Part shown: positions 1 to 8,647 of the stretch, piece after piece
Position numbering within the stretch: position 1 is the first letter of the stretch
How the letters are laid out: each line of letters begins with the position of its first letter
Assembly: GCA_036378675.1 (NCBI GenBank)
Contig: DASUWA010000001.1
Location: 37,378 to 101,377 of the forward strand
DNA length: 64,000 bases
DNA from: Acidimicrobiales bacterium
GTDB lineage: Bacteria; Actinomycetota; Acidimicrobiia; Acidimicrobiales; Palsa-688
Direction: 5' to 3'
The notes under the pieces: model-generated
Seen by the model: only the letters and a program-made list of their open reading frames with translations
The model's database searches: none
What the model was told of the DNA's origin: nothing
Program-made: the position numbers and the translations under genes

Positions 1-1147
1 TCGGGAGCAGGTTCATCAGGATGAAGGCAAGTCCGCTGATCGCGAGCCCCGCGGTCGCGAACGGTCGTGCCCCGAAGCGATCCGAGAGCACTCCTGATAT
101 CGGGCCGGATGCGAGAAAGCCGACGGTCATCGGGATCATGTAGATGCCCGCCCACAAGGGAGTCTGGTCGAAGCTGTAGCCGTGGAGCGGCAGCCAGATG
201 CCCTGTAGCCAGATGATCAGGACGAACTGAAGCCCGCCTCTGCCCATGGCGCCGAACGCCCCCGCGACCGAGCCGGCGGTGAACGCACGGATCCGGAACA
301 GATGGAGCCTGAACATCGGCTCCGGAACCCTGAACTCTATGAAGACGAAGAGCACCAGCAGGACGATTCCCGCCGCGATCGTCGCGTCGACGAAGGGATT
401 GGTCCAGCCCATGGTGTGGTGGCCGTAGGGCTGGATGGAGTACACGATTCCGACGAGCAGGAGAATCAACCCCAACGCGAATGTGATGTTCCCGGCCCAG
501 TCGATACGCGAGGGGGTGCGAACCCCGTTGTCGTGCAGCTTCAGGTAGGCCCAGATGGTCGCAAACAGCCCGACCGGGACGGACACCAGAAATACGAGCC
601 GCCACTCGACTGGGGCTAGGAGGCCCCCGAGGATCAACCCGATAAAAGATCCGCTCACGGCAGCGACGCCGTTGATGCCCATCGCCATCCCGCGCTCGTT
701 GGGTGGGAACGCATCAGTGAGGATCGCGCTCGAGTTCGCGAAGAGCAGGGCCCCACCTACTCCTTGAAACACCCGCATGACGATCAGCCAGATCGCCGCG
801 ACGGTGCCGGTCATCCACGTGACGGACAGGAGTATCGAAAAGAAGGTGAAGACCGCGAAGCCGAGGTTGTACATCCGGACCCGGCCGAACATGTCGCCGA
901 TACGCCCGAAGCTCACCACCAGGACCGCGGTGACGAGCAGGAAACCCATCAGCATCCAAAGGAGGTACGAGGTGTTGGCGGGTCCCAGCGGGTCGAGGTG
1001 GATTCCCTGGAAGATGTTCGGGAGCGAGATCAGCAGGATCGACTGGTTGATCGTCACCATCAACACGCCGAGCGTCGTGTTCGACAGGGCGATCCACTTG
1101 TAGCGCGGGTTCTGCTCAGCCCGCGGGGGGGACCGGTCTGCCATCAT
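1..1147 (-). CDS. MFS transporter, DHA2 (EmrB/QacA-like) family, C-terminus cut by window edge
   Basis: Reading leftward from ATG 1147 gives an open frame of about 382 residues that runs off the window without a stop. It begins [18 protein letters not shown] and continues as a series of hydrophobic helices. The loop after TM2 reads [13 protein letters not shown], the MFS motif A (GxxxDxxGRR-like), and [11 protein letters not shown] lies in TM4. Later segments suggest a 14-helix DHA2 drug exporter that uses the proton motive force. A second ATG at 1144 is equally plausible, because TAACCT ends 8 nt before it. Substrate cannot be read from sequence. The gene is divergent from pgsA. Confidence 0.85.
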   Translation of the reverse strand, partial: MMADRSPPRAEQNPRYKWIALSNTTLGVLMVTINQSILLISLPNIFQGIHLDPLGPANTSYLLWMLMGFLLVTAVLVVSFGRIGDMFGRVRMYNLGFAVFTFFSILLSVTWMTGTVAAIWLIVMRVFQGVGGALLFANSSAILTDAFPPNERGMAMGINGVAAVSGSFIGLILGGLLAPVEWRLVFLVSVPVGLFATIWAYLKLHDNGVRTPSRIDWAGNITFALGLILLLVGIVYSIQPYGHHTMGWTNPFVDATIAAGIVLLVLFVFIEFRVPEPMFRLHLFRIRAFTAGSVAGAFGAMGRGGLQFVLIIWLQGIWLPLHGYSFDQTPLWAGIYMIPMTVGFLASGPISGVLSDRFGARPFATAGLAISGLAFILMNLLP

Positions 1148-1249
1148 CGACCAGGTTACCTCGAACTCTTACGTCAACGTCAGATTGGTTCTCGGAATCG
1201 CACCAGCGTGAGTTCGTCCCCTAACCAGCAAACCGGGGTCTCGCGACCG

Positions 1250-1255
1250 TAGACT
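1250..1255 (+). promoter_or_regulatory. Candidate -10 hexamer of a leaderless pgsA transcript
   Basis: TAGACT lies 6 nt before ATG 1262 and no Shine-Dalgarno sequence is present, so transcription would start at or beside the start codon. No good -35 is visible. Confidence 0.5.
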
Positions 1256-1261
1256 CCCGGC

Positions 1262-1870
1262 ATGGTCGCCCAGTCGCGGGAGGAGAGCCGGATCCTCACC
1301 GTGCCGAATCTGGTGACCCTTCTCCGGCTTCTCTGCATACCTCTTTTCGTCCTTCTGATCGCGCGACCGCACCGAGCCGGCTGGTATCCGGCCGCACTCC
1401 TGCTCGGCGTTCTCGGCGCAACCGATGGGGTCGACGGCTACGTCGCCCGTCACTTCAACCAGGTGTCCACACTCGGCAAGGTGCTGGACCCGATCGCTGA
1501 CAGGTTGCTGCTCGGGGTCGCCGCGATAGCGATCATCGCGGTCGGGGCGATACCCCTGTGGGTTGCGGTTATCGCGCTGAGCCGCGAGGCGCTGGTCGCC
1601 GGCGGTTTCCTCTTTGTCGCCGCGGCCGGAGGGCGGCGCATGGACGTCCAATGGGCGGGCAAGGCCGGCACCTTCGGGATGATGTTCGCGTTTCCGCTGT
1701 TTCTAGCCGGGCACGCCAACGACAGCTGGCACTCGGTTGCCGAAGCACTCGCCTGGATCGCCGTCATTCCCGCTCAGGCGCTCGGTTGGTACGCCGCAGT
1801 CACTTACCTGCCCAAGGCGCGTGCAGCGCTCGCGGAAAGCCGCAATGAGCGGGAGGGGGCGCCCGCGTGA
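1262..1870 (+). CDS. pgsA: CDP-alcohol phosphatidyltransferase (PgsA-like)
   Basis: This is a 202-residue integral membrane enzyme transferring a phosphatidyl group from CDP-diacylglycerol to an alcohol, most likely glycerol-3-phosphate. The family signature DxxDGxxARx8GxxxDxxxD is complete at about residues 45-70 (DGVDGYVAR then GKVLDPIAD). Multiple hydrophobic helices surround it. In Mycobacterium tuberculosis a paralogue (pgsA2) sits a few genes upstream of gcvH-garA, as here, so the assignment to that locus is supported by gene order. The exact alcohol acceptor is inferred. The stop overlaps the GTG of the next gene by 4 bp. Confidence 0.85.
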   Translation: MVAQSREESRILTVPNLVTLLRLLCIPLFVLLIARPHRAGWYPAALLLGVLGATDGVDGYVARHFNQVSTLGKVLDPIADRLLLGVAAIAIIAVGAIPLWVAVIALSREALVAGGFLFVAAAGGRRMDVQWAGKAGTFGMMFAFPLFLAGHANDSWHSVAEALAWIAVIPAQALGWYAAVTYLPKARAALAESRNEREGAPA

Positions 1871-4371
1871 AGGCCGTGATCATGGCGGGCGGAGAGGGGA
1901 CCCGACTGCGGCCGCTTACCAGCAACCAACCGAAGCCGATGATGCCGATCGCCAACCGGCCGATGATGGAGCACATCGTCGAGCTGCTCAAGAAGCACGC
2001 CCTGCATGACATCGTCGTCACTGTCGCTTACCAGGCGAACGCGATCAGGACCTACTTCGGGGACGGCTCGGAGTTCGGCGTCAAGATGGTGTACGCGACC
2101 GAAGAGAACCCCCTCGGCACTGCCGGCTCGGTCAGGAACGCGATGGCCGAGTTGACGGAAACGTTCCTGGTCATCTCGGGCGACGTGCTGACGGATATCG
2201 ATCTGGGCGCGATCGTCGAATACCACCGTGAGAAGAAGGCTCTCGCGACGATCGGGCTGAAGGCGATGGAGAACCCCCTCGACTTCGGGATCGTAATCAC
2301 CAAAGAAGACGGCGCCGTCGAGCGGTTCCTCGAAAAGCCGAGCTGGGGCCAGGTCTTCTCCGACACCATTAACACCGGCGTTTACGTGCTCGAACCCGAC
2401 GTCTTCGAGTACATCCCGCCAGAGAAGCCGGTCGACTTCTCGTCCGATGTCTTCCCGAAGCTGCTCGACGACGGGCGACCGATATTCGGCTATGTAGCCG
2501 AGGGTTACTGGGAGGACGTCGGCACGCTCGACGCGTACGTCAAGGCGCACCAGGACGTACTCGACGCGCAGGTCGGACTTGAGATCCCCGGATTCCGGCT
2601 GGGCGAAGGAGTATGGCTCGGAGAGGGATCCGAGATCGACCCGGCCGCCACTGTCGATGGGCCGGCGATCATCGGTGACTACTGCAGGGTCGAGGCCGGA
2701 GCTCGTCTTGCCGAATACACAGTTCTCGGTTCCAACGTGCGAGTCGGACCCGACGCGTTCATCGAACGGTCGGTCGTCCACGACAATGTGTACCTGGGTG
2801 CCGGCGTCCGACTCCGCGGTGCCGTCGTGGGCCGGTCGAGCGACCTGCGTCGAGGCGCCCGTCTCGAAGAAGGCGTCGTATTGGGGGACGAATGCTTCGT
2901 CGGAGACCACGCCGTTATCAACCCCGGCGTCAAGGTCTACCCGTTCAAGACCGTCGAGCACGGCGCGATCGTCAACTCGTCGATCGTCTGGGAATCGCGC
3001 GGCGCCCGGAACCTCTTCGGCCGGCTCGGGGTCGCAGGTCTCGCCAACGTCGACATCTCGCCACAGCTGGCCTTGCGGCTTGCCATGGCGTACGGGACCA
3101 CCATGAAGAAGGGCTCCACGGTGGTCGCATCCCGAGACACGAGCCGCGCCTCGCGGGTCCTGAAACGAGCGATGATGGTCGGCCTCAACGCCGCGGGCGT
3201 CGACGTCGCGGACCTCGAAGTGGCCACCGTTCCAGTGACCCGGTTCGGCGTCCGAATCGAAGGAGGCGCCGGCGGCCTGACCGTGCGTCTGGCCCCCGAT
3301 GATCCCCAGTCGGTCGTGATCCGCTTCTTCGACTCCGGCGGGATCGACATTTCCGAAGCGACCCAGAAGAAGATCGAACGCCTCTTCTACCGGGAGGACT
3401 ACCGGCGCTCGCTCGCCGGCGAGATCGGCGATATCCGGTTCCCGGTGCGCACCGCGGAGTTCTACACGGCGGTGCTCATCGAGAACGTAGACGTCGAAGC
3501 GGTGAAAGCGGCCCGTTTCAAGGTCGTGCTGGACTACGCGTACGGCGCGGCGAGCTTTGTCATGCCGAACGTTCTGGCCAAGCTCGGGGCGGAGGTCCTG
3601 TCCGTCAACCCGTACGCGTCAACCCGTCAGTCGCTCACCTTCGATCGTTGGGAGCACGCCGAGCAGGTCTCCGACCTGGTTCGCGCGTCCGGCGCCCACT
3701 TGGGGGCAGTGATCGACACCGACGGGGAATACGTCACCTTCGTCGACGACAACGGCCATGTTCTCAGCGACGACCAGGGGCTCATGGCACTGCTGCGTCT
3801 GGTGCTCGACGACGCACAGCGAAGGGGGGGCCCGCCTCCGACCGTCGCGTTACCCGTCTCGGTCGGCAGGGCGGTGGAGCGGATGTGCGACGACGCGGGT
3901 GCGACTCTCCTTTGGACCAAGCTGTCGACCCCTCATCTCATGGAGATCGCTTCCCGGCCCGGAGTCCGGTACGCGGCCAGCCAGGAGGGCGGGTACATCT
4001 TCCCGGCTTTCCTACCGGCCTACGACGCGGTCGCCGCTCTGGTCGACACTCTCGCCCTGATGGCGGGGGTGCGGCGCCGGATGTCGGAGGTCGTGGCCGA
4101 GCTGCCATCGGTGCGGGTCGCTCACGAGGCCGTGGTCACCCCGTGGGAGAAGAAGGGGCTCGTGATGCGGATGGTCATGGAGTGGGCCAAGGACCGTGAC
4201 CTGCTTCTCGTCGATGGAGTGAAGGTTCTCCATGACGACGGCTGGGCTTTGGTTTTCCCCGACGCCGAGGAGCCTCTGACGCACGTGTGGGCGGAGGCGT
4301 CCTCGGATGCCGACGCCCGCGCGCGAGCGCAGGAGTACGCGCGACGGATCCGCAATCTGCTGCGTTCTTGA
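1867..4371 (+). CDS. Mannose-1-phosphate guanylyltransferase-like NTP transferase fused to a phosphomannomutase-like domain
   Basis: The 834-residue protein starts with a nucleotidyltransferase domain (about 1-235) carrying the GGEGTRLRPLT signature and the KPMMPIANRP substrate loop. A left-handed beta-helix hexapeptide region follows (about 250-370), then a domain of about 450 residues with the fold order of alpha-D-phosphohexomutases. The first part should make an NDP-sugar such as GDP-mannose for glycans. In the mutase-like part I cannot find the phosphoserine loop (TASHNP), and the metal loop DGDxDR reads DTDGEY. The GExSGH loop reads EGGYIF. The C-terminal part is therefore probably non-catalytic. 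GTG start, overlapping pgsA by 4 bp. Confidence 0.8.
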   Translation: MKAVIMAGGEGTRLRPLTSNQPKPMMPIANRPMMEHIVELLKKHALHDIVVTVAYQANAIRTYFGDGSEFGVKMVYATEENPLGTAGSVRNAMAELTETFLVISGDVLTDIDLGAIVEYHREKKALATIGLKAMENPLDFGIVITKEDGAVERFLEKPSWGQVFSDTINTGVYVLEPDVFEYIPPEKPVDFSSDVFPKLLDDGRPIFGYVAEGYWEDVGTLDAYVKAHQDVLDAQVGLEIPGFRLGEGVWLGEGSEIDPAATVDGPAIIGDYCRVEAGARLAEYTVLGSNVRVGPDAFIERSVVHDNVYLGAGVRLRGAVVGRSSDLRRGARLEEGVVLGDECFVGDHAVINPGVKVYPFKTVEHGAIVNSSIVWESRGARNLFGRLGVAGLANVDISPQLALRLAMAYGTTMKKGSTVVASRDTSRASRVLKRAMMVGLNAAGVDVADLEVATVPVTRFGVRIEGGAGGLTVRLAPDDPQSVVIRFFDSGGIDISEATQKKIERLFYREDYRRSLAGEIGDIRFPVRTAEFYTAVLIENVDVEAVKAARFKVVLDYAYGAASFVMPNVLAKLGAEVLSVNPYASTRQSLTFDRWEHAEQVSDLVRASGAHLGAVIDTDGEYVTFVDDNGHVLSDDQGLMALLRLVLDDAQRRGGPPPTVALPVSVGRAVERMCDDAGATLLWTKLSTPHLMEIASRPGVRYAASQEGGYIFPAFLPAYDAVAALVDTLALMAGVRRRMSEVVAELPSVRVAHEAVVTPWEKKGLVMRMVMEWAKDRDLLLVDGVKVLHDDGWALVFPDAEEPLTHVWAEASSDADARARAQEYARRIRNLLRS

Positions 4372-4426
4372 CCTGGCGACCCGGTCCCCTCGAACGGCAT
4401 TGGGAGCAGCCTGCGCACGCGTCCAG

Positions 4427-4432
4427 TAAGTT
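4427..4432 (+). promoter_or_regulatory. Candidate -10 hexamer before gcvH
   Basis: TAAGTT ends 8 nt before ATG 4441 and there is no Shine-Dalgarno sequence. It fits the leaderless pattern seen at several genes in this window. Confidence 0.4.
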
Positions 4433-4440
4433 CCGGGTCC

Positions 4441-4821
4441 ATGATTGTCCCTGACGAGCTGCGCTACACCTCGGACCATGAATGGGCTCGCCTGGAAGGG
4501 GACCTCATTCGCATAGGTATCACGGATTACGCGCAGGACGCTCTCGGCGACGTCGTCTTCGTGCAGCTCCCCGAACCCGGGGCCAGCGTGACCGAGGGAG
4601 ATTCGTTCGCTGAGGTGGAGTCGACGAAGTCGGTTTCAGACGTCTACTCGCCGGTCGCGGGCACGGTGGTGGAGGTGAACGCGGAACTGGGCGACGCGCC
4701 CCAACGGCTCAACGAGGACCCCTACGGCGAGGGATGGATCTGCGTTATCCGCCCAGCGGACGCCGCCTCATTCGACAACCTGTTGGACGCCGATGGATAC
4801 CGCAAGCTGACCGAGAGCTGA
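4441..4821 (+). CDS. gcvH: Glycine cleavage system H protein
   Basis: The 126-residue lipoyl carrier shuttles the methylamine intermediate of glycine between the P, T and L proteins in the cytoplasm. The lipoylation site is Lys63 in FAEVESTKSVSDVYSPV, with the conserved lipoyl-domain hairpin around it. Length matches the family (about 125-130). It opens a run with an FHA protein and MerR regulators, then gcvT, gcvPA and gcvPB, the same order as Rv1826 onward in M. tuberculosis. No lipoamide dehydrogenase (L protein) gene is present in the window. Confidence 0.95.
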   Translation: MIVPDELRYTSDHEWARLEGDLIRIGITDYAQDALGDVVFVQLPEPGASVTEGDSFAEVESTKSVSDVYSPVAGTVVEVNAELGDAPQRLNEDPYGEGWICVIRPADAASFDNLLDADGYRKLTES

Positions 4822-4831
4822 CGATCTGGTA

Positions 4832-5329
4832 GTGGCGTCGATCTTCTGCAATCGCTGCGGGCACCGCAATCCCGATAACGCCAACTTCTGCTCCTCCTGT
4901 GGGGCCGTTCTAGAACACCCGGACCCGGACAGGACCGTCACGACAATCACGCTGTCACCGGTGGAAGCGGCCGGAGAGGTGGGCGACGAGGAGGTGACCG
5001 TCTCGGTGGCCGACGTCCCGCTCGAGATTGGAATGCTGGTCGTTCGCAGGGGACCGAATGCCGGTTCCCGGTTCGCGCTCGGCGTAGGAACGACGACGAT
5101 CGGGCGCCACCCCGACAGCGATATTTTTCTCGATGACGTGACCGTTTCGAGGCGCCATGCCGAGATTCGCAGCGAGAACCGATCGTTCAGGGTGAGCGAC
5201 GTCGGGTCTCTCAACGGCACCTACGTCAACCGCGAGCGCATCGATCAGACGACCGAACTCCATAGTGGCGACGAGGTGCAGATAGGTAAGTTCAGACTCG
5301 TTTTCTTGTTCGAGGTTCGAGGCCGGTAG
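4832..5329 (+). CDS. FHA-domain protein with N-terminal zinc ribbon (GarA/OdhI position)
   Basis: The 165-residue protein begins with a double CxxC zinc ribbon (FCNRCGHRNPDNANFCSSCG, residues 5-24). A Thr-rich linker (TVTTITL, about 34-40) leads to a C-terminal FHA phosphothreonine-binding domain with GRHPDSDIFLDD, SRRHAEI and SLNGTYVN (about 88-150). In mycobacteria and corynebacteria the FHA protein at this site, GarA/OdhI, controls 2-oxoglutarate and glutamate metabolism when phosphorylated on an N-terminal ETTS motif. That motif is absent here and the zinc ribbon stands in its place, so equivalence is inferred from position and domain. GTG start 4832. Confidence 0.85.
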   Translation: MASIFCNRCGHRNPDNANFCSSCGAVLEHPDPDRTVTTITLSPVEAAGEVGDEEVTVSVADVPLEIGMLVVRRGPNAGSRFALGVGTTTIGRHPDSDIFLDDVTVSRRHAEIRSENRSFRVSDVGSLNGTYVNRERIDQTTELHSGDEVQIGKFRLVFLFEVRGR

Positions 5330-5334
5330 GCGCC

Positions 5335-6369
5335 ATGCCGGAGAGGTCACACTTGTCGATAGGGGAGGTCCTTTCGCTTCTGCGCGAGGAGTTTCCCGAC
5401 GTGACCATCTCGAAGATACGTTTCCTCGAAAGCCAGGGCCTGGTCGATCCAGAGCGGACTCCGTCTGGTTACAGAAAGTTCTACGACCAGGACGTCGAGC
5501 GGCTCCGCTGGATACTCCGCCAGCAACGGGAGCACTTCCTTCCGCTGAAGGTCATACGCGGGAGGCTCAGCGAAGGAACCGGGGGGGCGGACAACGGGAC
5601 CGGTGTCCACCGTTCCCACACGTCCCACACGTCCCGCCCGGATCCGGCCGACAGAGGGGAGACGCCGCACCTTCCGGGACTCGCCCCACCGTCAACGGCT
5701 GCGCCCGCGTCACCGGGCGGAGAGACCCGCCGGACCGAGGTCCTCACCCACGAGCCGAGTCCCCACCGAGAAACGAACGTCCGCACGGGCGCCGAAACGG
5801 CAGCGGCGACCGCGACCGACGAGGGCCTGCCGGGCGGCGAGACCCAGCGGGAGCCGGCCAGGACGCCGGCTCCGGCGCCACGGCGGGAACCGTCCTCGCC
5901 GACGGGCCCGGCTCAGCGAACATCAGCCGAACCCACATCCCGCGAGGCGCCGGCGCCTGCGAGGGCGCACCGCGGGCACGAGGATCACGATCACGAGAGC
6001 TACAGCGCCGACGAGCTGGCGGCGGCAGCCGGCGCCACTCCAGAACTGGTTACCGAGCTCAAGCAGTACGGGCTGATCATTTCGCACACGGTCGTCGCCG
6101 GAACGCCGTACTTCGATGAGACCGCAATGGCCGTCACCCGCGCCGCGGTGGGATTCGCCAGTCACGGAGTCGAAGCGCGGCACCTCCGAGCTTGGCGCAA
6201 CTCGGCGGACAGAGAGGCCGCGCTTTTCGAGCAACTGATCATGCCGTTGCTCCGCCAGCGAAACCCCCAAGCCCGCCGCCAGGCGGTGGACACGGTCGCC
6301 GACCTCGCCCGCCTTGGAGGAGAGCTCCGGGAAGCGCTGTTGCAACGGGCTCTTCGGGACATTCGCTGA
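5335..6369 (+). CDS. ftsR: MerR-family regulator, FtsR/Rv1828-like
   Basis: The 344-residue protein has an N-terminal winged MerR DNA-binding domain (about 8-80: LSIGEVLSLLREEFPDVTIS then IRFLESQGLVDPERTPSGYR). A low-complexity Pro/Thr/Arg-rich linker spans about residues 85-215. A second helical domain (YSADELAAAAGATPELVTEL onward) resembles the C-terminal part of Rv1828. The orthologue in Corynebacterium, FtsR, activates ftsZ. Position directly after the FHA gene matches both garA-Rv1828 and odhI-ftsR. The linker makes it about 100 residues longer than Rv1828. The target here is unproven. Confidence 0.85.
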   Translation: MPERSHLSIGEVLSLLREEFPDVTISKIRFLESQGLVDPERTPSGYRKFYDQDVERLRWILRQQREHFLPLKVIRGRLSEGTGGADNGTGVHRSHTSHTSRPDPADRGETPHLPGLAPPSTAAPASPGGETRRTEVLTHEPSPHRETNVRTGAETAAATATDEGLPGGETQREPARTPAPAPRREPSSPTGPAQRTSAEPTSREAPAPARAHRGHEDHDHESYSADELAAAAGATPELVTELKQYGLIISHTVVAGTPYFDETAMAVTRAAVGFASHGVEARHLRAWRNSADREAALFEQLIMPLLRQRNPQARRQAVDTVADLARLGGELREALLQRALRDIR

Positions 6370-6404
6370 CTTCCAGGGGCCGCCACCAACCGCCGCGGCC
6401 AGGG

Positions 6405-6410
6405 TAACGT
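6405..6410 (+). promoter_or_regulatory. Candidate -10 hexamer before the bifunctional-nuclease gene
   Basis: TAACGT ends 7 nt before ATG 6418. No ribosome binding site is seen, consistent with a leaderless start. Confidence 0.45.
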
Positions 6411-6417
6411 TCAGATC

Positions 6418-6924
6418 ATGGTGGAGATGCACCTGAGCGCTGTCCGGGTGGAGCTGCCTAGTAACACTCCGATACTGCTGTTGCAGGAGGTACAGGGCTC
6501 ACGTCGCACGCTGCCGATCTATATCGGTCCGGCAGAGGCCCAAGCGATCGCGTTCGCGCAGCAGGGGGTCGAAACTCCCCGGCCGATGACGCACGACTTG
6601 ATGAAGAACCTGCTCGACGAGGTTGGGGCCCAGGTCGAGCGGATCGTGATCACCGAACTCAGGGACCGGACCTTCTACGCGGAGATCCACCTCGTCGTCG
6701 CGGGGCAGCGCCGGGTCGTTTCCGCCCGTCCGTCGGATGCGGTCGCCCTCGCCGTTCGGGTGGACACAACGATCTTCGCCGAGGAAGAACTGCTCGACGC
6801 CGAGGGGATCGTCCTGCCCGCAGAGGACGAAGACGAAGAGGACGGGGCGGTCGAGGCGGACGAGCTCGTGTCCGAATTCCGCCAGTTCATAGAGGGCGTT
6901 CGCCCCGAGGACTTCGAGTCCTAG
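6418..6924 (+). CDS. Bifunctional nuclease family protein (BFN/DUF151)
   Basis: The 168-residue cytoplasmic protein carries the DUF151 core: RTLPIYIGPAEAQAIAFAQQ at about 29-48, RPMTHDLM, then FYAEIHL and ARPSDAVALAVR at about 100-118. A Glu/Asp-rich stretch follows (DEDEEDGAVEADEL). Plant and Thermotoga members have or resemble nuclease folds, but the cellular role in actinobacteria is not settled. It corresponds by position to Rv1829, between two MerR genes. Confidence 0.85.
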   Translation: MVEMHLSAVRVELPSNTPILLLQEVQGSRRTLPIYIGPAEAQAIAFAQQGVETPRPMTHDLMKNLLDEVGAQVERIVITELRDRTFYAEIHLVVAGQRRVVSARPSDAVALAVRVDTTIFAEEELLDAEGIVLPAEDEDEEDGAVEADELVSEFRQFIEGVRPEDFES

Positions 6925-7033
6925 ATCGCAACCGGCTGGAGTCCGAATTCGCCCTGTTACGGGGCCTTGCAATCCCAACGCCCGTGGGCCACACTGTCGT
7001 AACTACTCGTCTGTGATCCCCGGGAGGGCGGAG

Positions 7034-7513
7034 ATGCAATCAGTCGAACCGGACGGGGAGGCCGGCTTCCGGGGGCCCCAAGTTTGCTCGATCGTGGGCA
7101 TCACCTACCGCCAACTGGACTACTGGGCCCGCACGGGGCTCCTTCATCCGTCCATCAGCGAGGCAAAGGGGAGCGGCTCCCAGCGGGTCTACTCGTACAC
7201 CGATCTCGTTCAGCTAAAAGTGATCAAGAGGCTCCTCGACTCCGGGGTGTCCCTCCAGGCCGCCCGCAAGGCCATCGAGTGCCTCCGTTCGACCGGCGAG
7301 GATCTCGCCACCGCGAATCTGGTCATCGACGGCCGCCGCTCAGTTCTCGCACATTCCGGCGAGGAGATCATCGACATCCTCAAGGGCGGCCAGACGGTCC
7401 TGAACATCGTTCCTCTCGGAGGCGTGGTCTCCGAGATAGCTGCAGCGATCACCGAGCTCCAGCTCGATCGACCGAATCTCGGCGCCGGTCGCAAAGCAGT
7501 TCACGGAGCCTGA
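7034..7513 (+). CDS. MerR-family regulator, Rv1830-like
   Basis: This short MerR-type DNA-binding protein (159 residues from ATG 7034) has the recognition region ITYRQLDYWARTGLLHPS and wing GSGSQRVYSYTDLVQLK. A helical dimerisation part follows, ending near the Rv1830-like LKGGQTVLNIVPLGGVV segment. The start at ATG 7034 has GGGAGG 6 nt upstream. An in-frame GTG at 7013 would add MIPGRAE and cannot be excluded. No effector-binding domain is visible. Position after the bifunctional-nuclease gene reproduces the mycobacterial order. Confidence 0.88.
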   Translation: MQSVEPDGEAGFRGPQVCSIVGITYRQLDYWARTGLLHPSISEAKGSGSQRVYSYTDLVQLKVIKRLLDSGVSLQAARKAIECLRSTGEDLATANLVIDGRRSVLAHSGEEIIDILKGGQTVLNIVPLGGVVSEIAAAITELQLDRPNLGAGRKAVHGA

Positions 7514-7552
7514 GCACCACTTCGCACCCACGGGATCAGCTCCGGGAGCCTC

Positions 7553-7558
7553 TAGGCT
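7553..7558 (+). promoter_or_regulatory. Candidate -10 hexamer before gcvT
   Basis: TAGGCT ends 7 nt before GTG 7566, without a Shine-Dalgarno sequence. It suggests that gcvT-gcvPA-gcvPB has its own leaderless transcript. Confidence 0.45.
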
Positions 7559-7565
7559 GCCCCGA

Positions 7566-8639
7566 GTGACCGATTCGGAACCGTCGCTCCGGCATTCTCC
7601 TCTCGACGCGGCTCATCGCACACTTGGAGCGAAGATGGTCCCGTTCGGCGGCTGGGAAATGCCGCTCTCATACGCCGGCGGGACGATCGCAGAGCACATG
7701 GCGTGCCGAAACGATGCCGTTGTTTTCGATGTCAGCCACCTCGGCACGGTCCGTCTCTCCGGACCGGACGCGCGGACGGTTCTGCAGTCGACCCTCACCA
7801 ACGACCTCGCCAAGATCGGCCCGGGCCGCGCGCAGTACACGCACCTGCTCGATGAGACCGACGGTTCCGTGCTCGACGACATCATCGTCTGGTGGGTCGA
7901 GGAGGAGTCATTCGATGTGATGCCCAACGCGTCGAACACCGCGAGGGTTCGGTCGGCAATCGGTGGGAGGGACGTCACGGCCGAGCGGGCCGTCCTTGCG
8001 GTACAGGGCCGGAACGCCCGCGAGCGTCTCGCGGTCGTCTCCAAGGACGCCGCCAACGTCGGCAGGTTTCGGGTTACCCAGTTCAGCTGGTCCGGCTACG
8101 AATGCGTCGCCGCCGGCACCGGCTACACCGGCGAGGACGGGGTCGAGTGCAGGCTGCCGGCCGACGCGGCGCCGGCGTTCTGGGAGACTCTCCTCGGCAC
8201 CGGGATCCTCCCGGCCGGGCTGGGCGCCCGCGACACCCTGCGGCTCGAAGCGGCACTTCCGCTGCACGGCCACGAGCTCGGCCCGGGAATCACACCACTG
8301 CAGGCCGGGCTCGAGTGGGTCGTGTCGTGGACCAAGCCGGAAGGTTTCCGGGGGAAGGTGGCGCTCGAGCGCGAAAAGAAATCAGGCGTCTCGCGACATC
8401 TCGCCGGGCTGGCGACCGAGGGCCGGCAGCCCCCGCGCGCCGGAGCGACGGTGCTCGTGGACGGCCGGCCCGCCGGCGAGGTCACCAGCGGCAACTTCTC
8501 CCCGGTCCTTGGTCACGGGATTGCGCTCGCCTTCCTGCCCCCGTCGGTGGGGGAGGGCACTGACGTAAAGGTCGAGCTTCGCGGGAGACCGCTCCGCGGG
8601 AACGTCGTAAAGCTTCCATTCGTACAGAAGAAGGGTTAG
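7566..8639 (+). CDS. gcvT: Aminomethyltransferase (glycine cleavage T protein)
   Basis: The 357-residue T protein releases ammonia from the H-protein-bound aminomethyl group and transfers the methylene to tetrahydrofolate. Family landmarks include FGGWEMPLSYAGG near the N-terminus, FDVSHLGTVRLSG, the folate-site GYTGEDGVECRLP, and the C-terminal barrel with GEVTSGNFSPVLGHGIALAF. Length is normal. It starts with GTG and is followed 8 bp later by gcvPA, so the three genes are probably one operon. Confidence 0.95.
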   Translation: MTDSEPSLRHSPLDAAHRTLGAKMVPFGGWEMPLSYAGGTIAEHMACRNDAVVFDVSHLGTVRLSGPDARTVLQSTLTNDLAKIGPGRAQYTHLLDETDGSVLDDIIVWWVEEESFDVMPNASNTARVRSAIGGRDVTAERAVLAVQGRNARERLAVVSKDAANVGRFRVTQFSWSGYECVAAGTGYTGEDGVECRLPADAAPAFWETLLGTGILPAGLGARDTLRLEAALPLHGHELGPGITPLQAGLEWVVSWTKPEGFRGKVALEREKKSGVSRHLAGLATEGRQPPRAGATVLVDGRPAGEVTSGNFSPVLGHGIALAFLPPSVGEGTDVKVELRGRPLRGNVVKLPFVQKKG

Positions 8640-8647
8640 GACACGCT

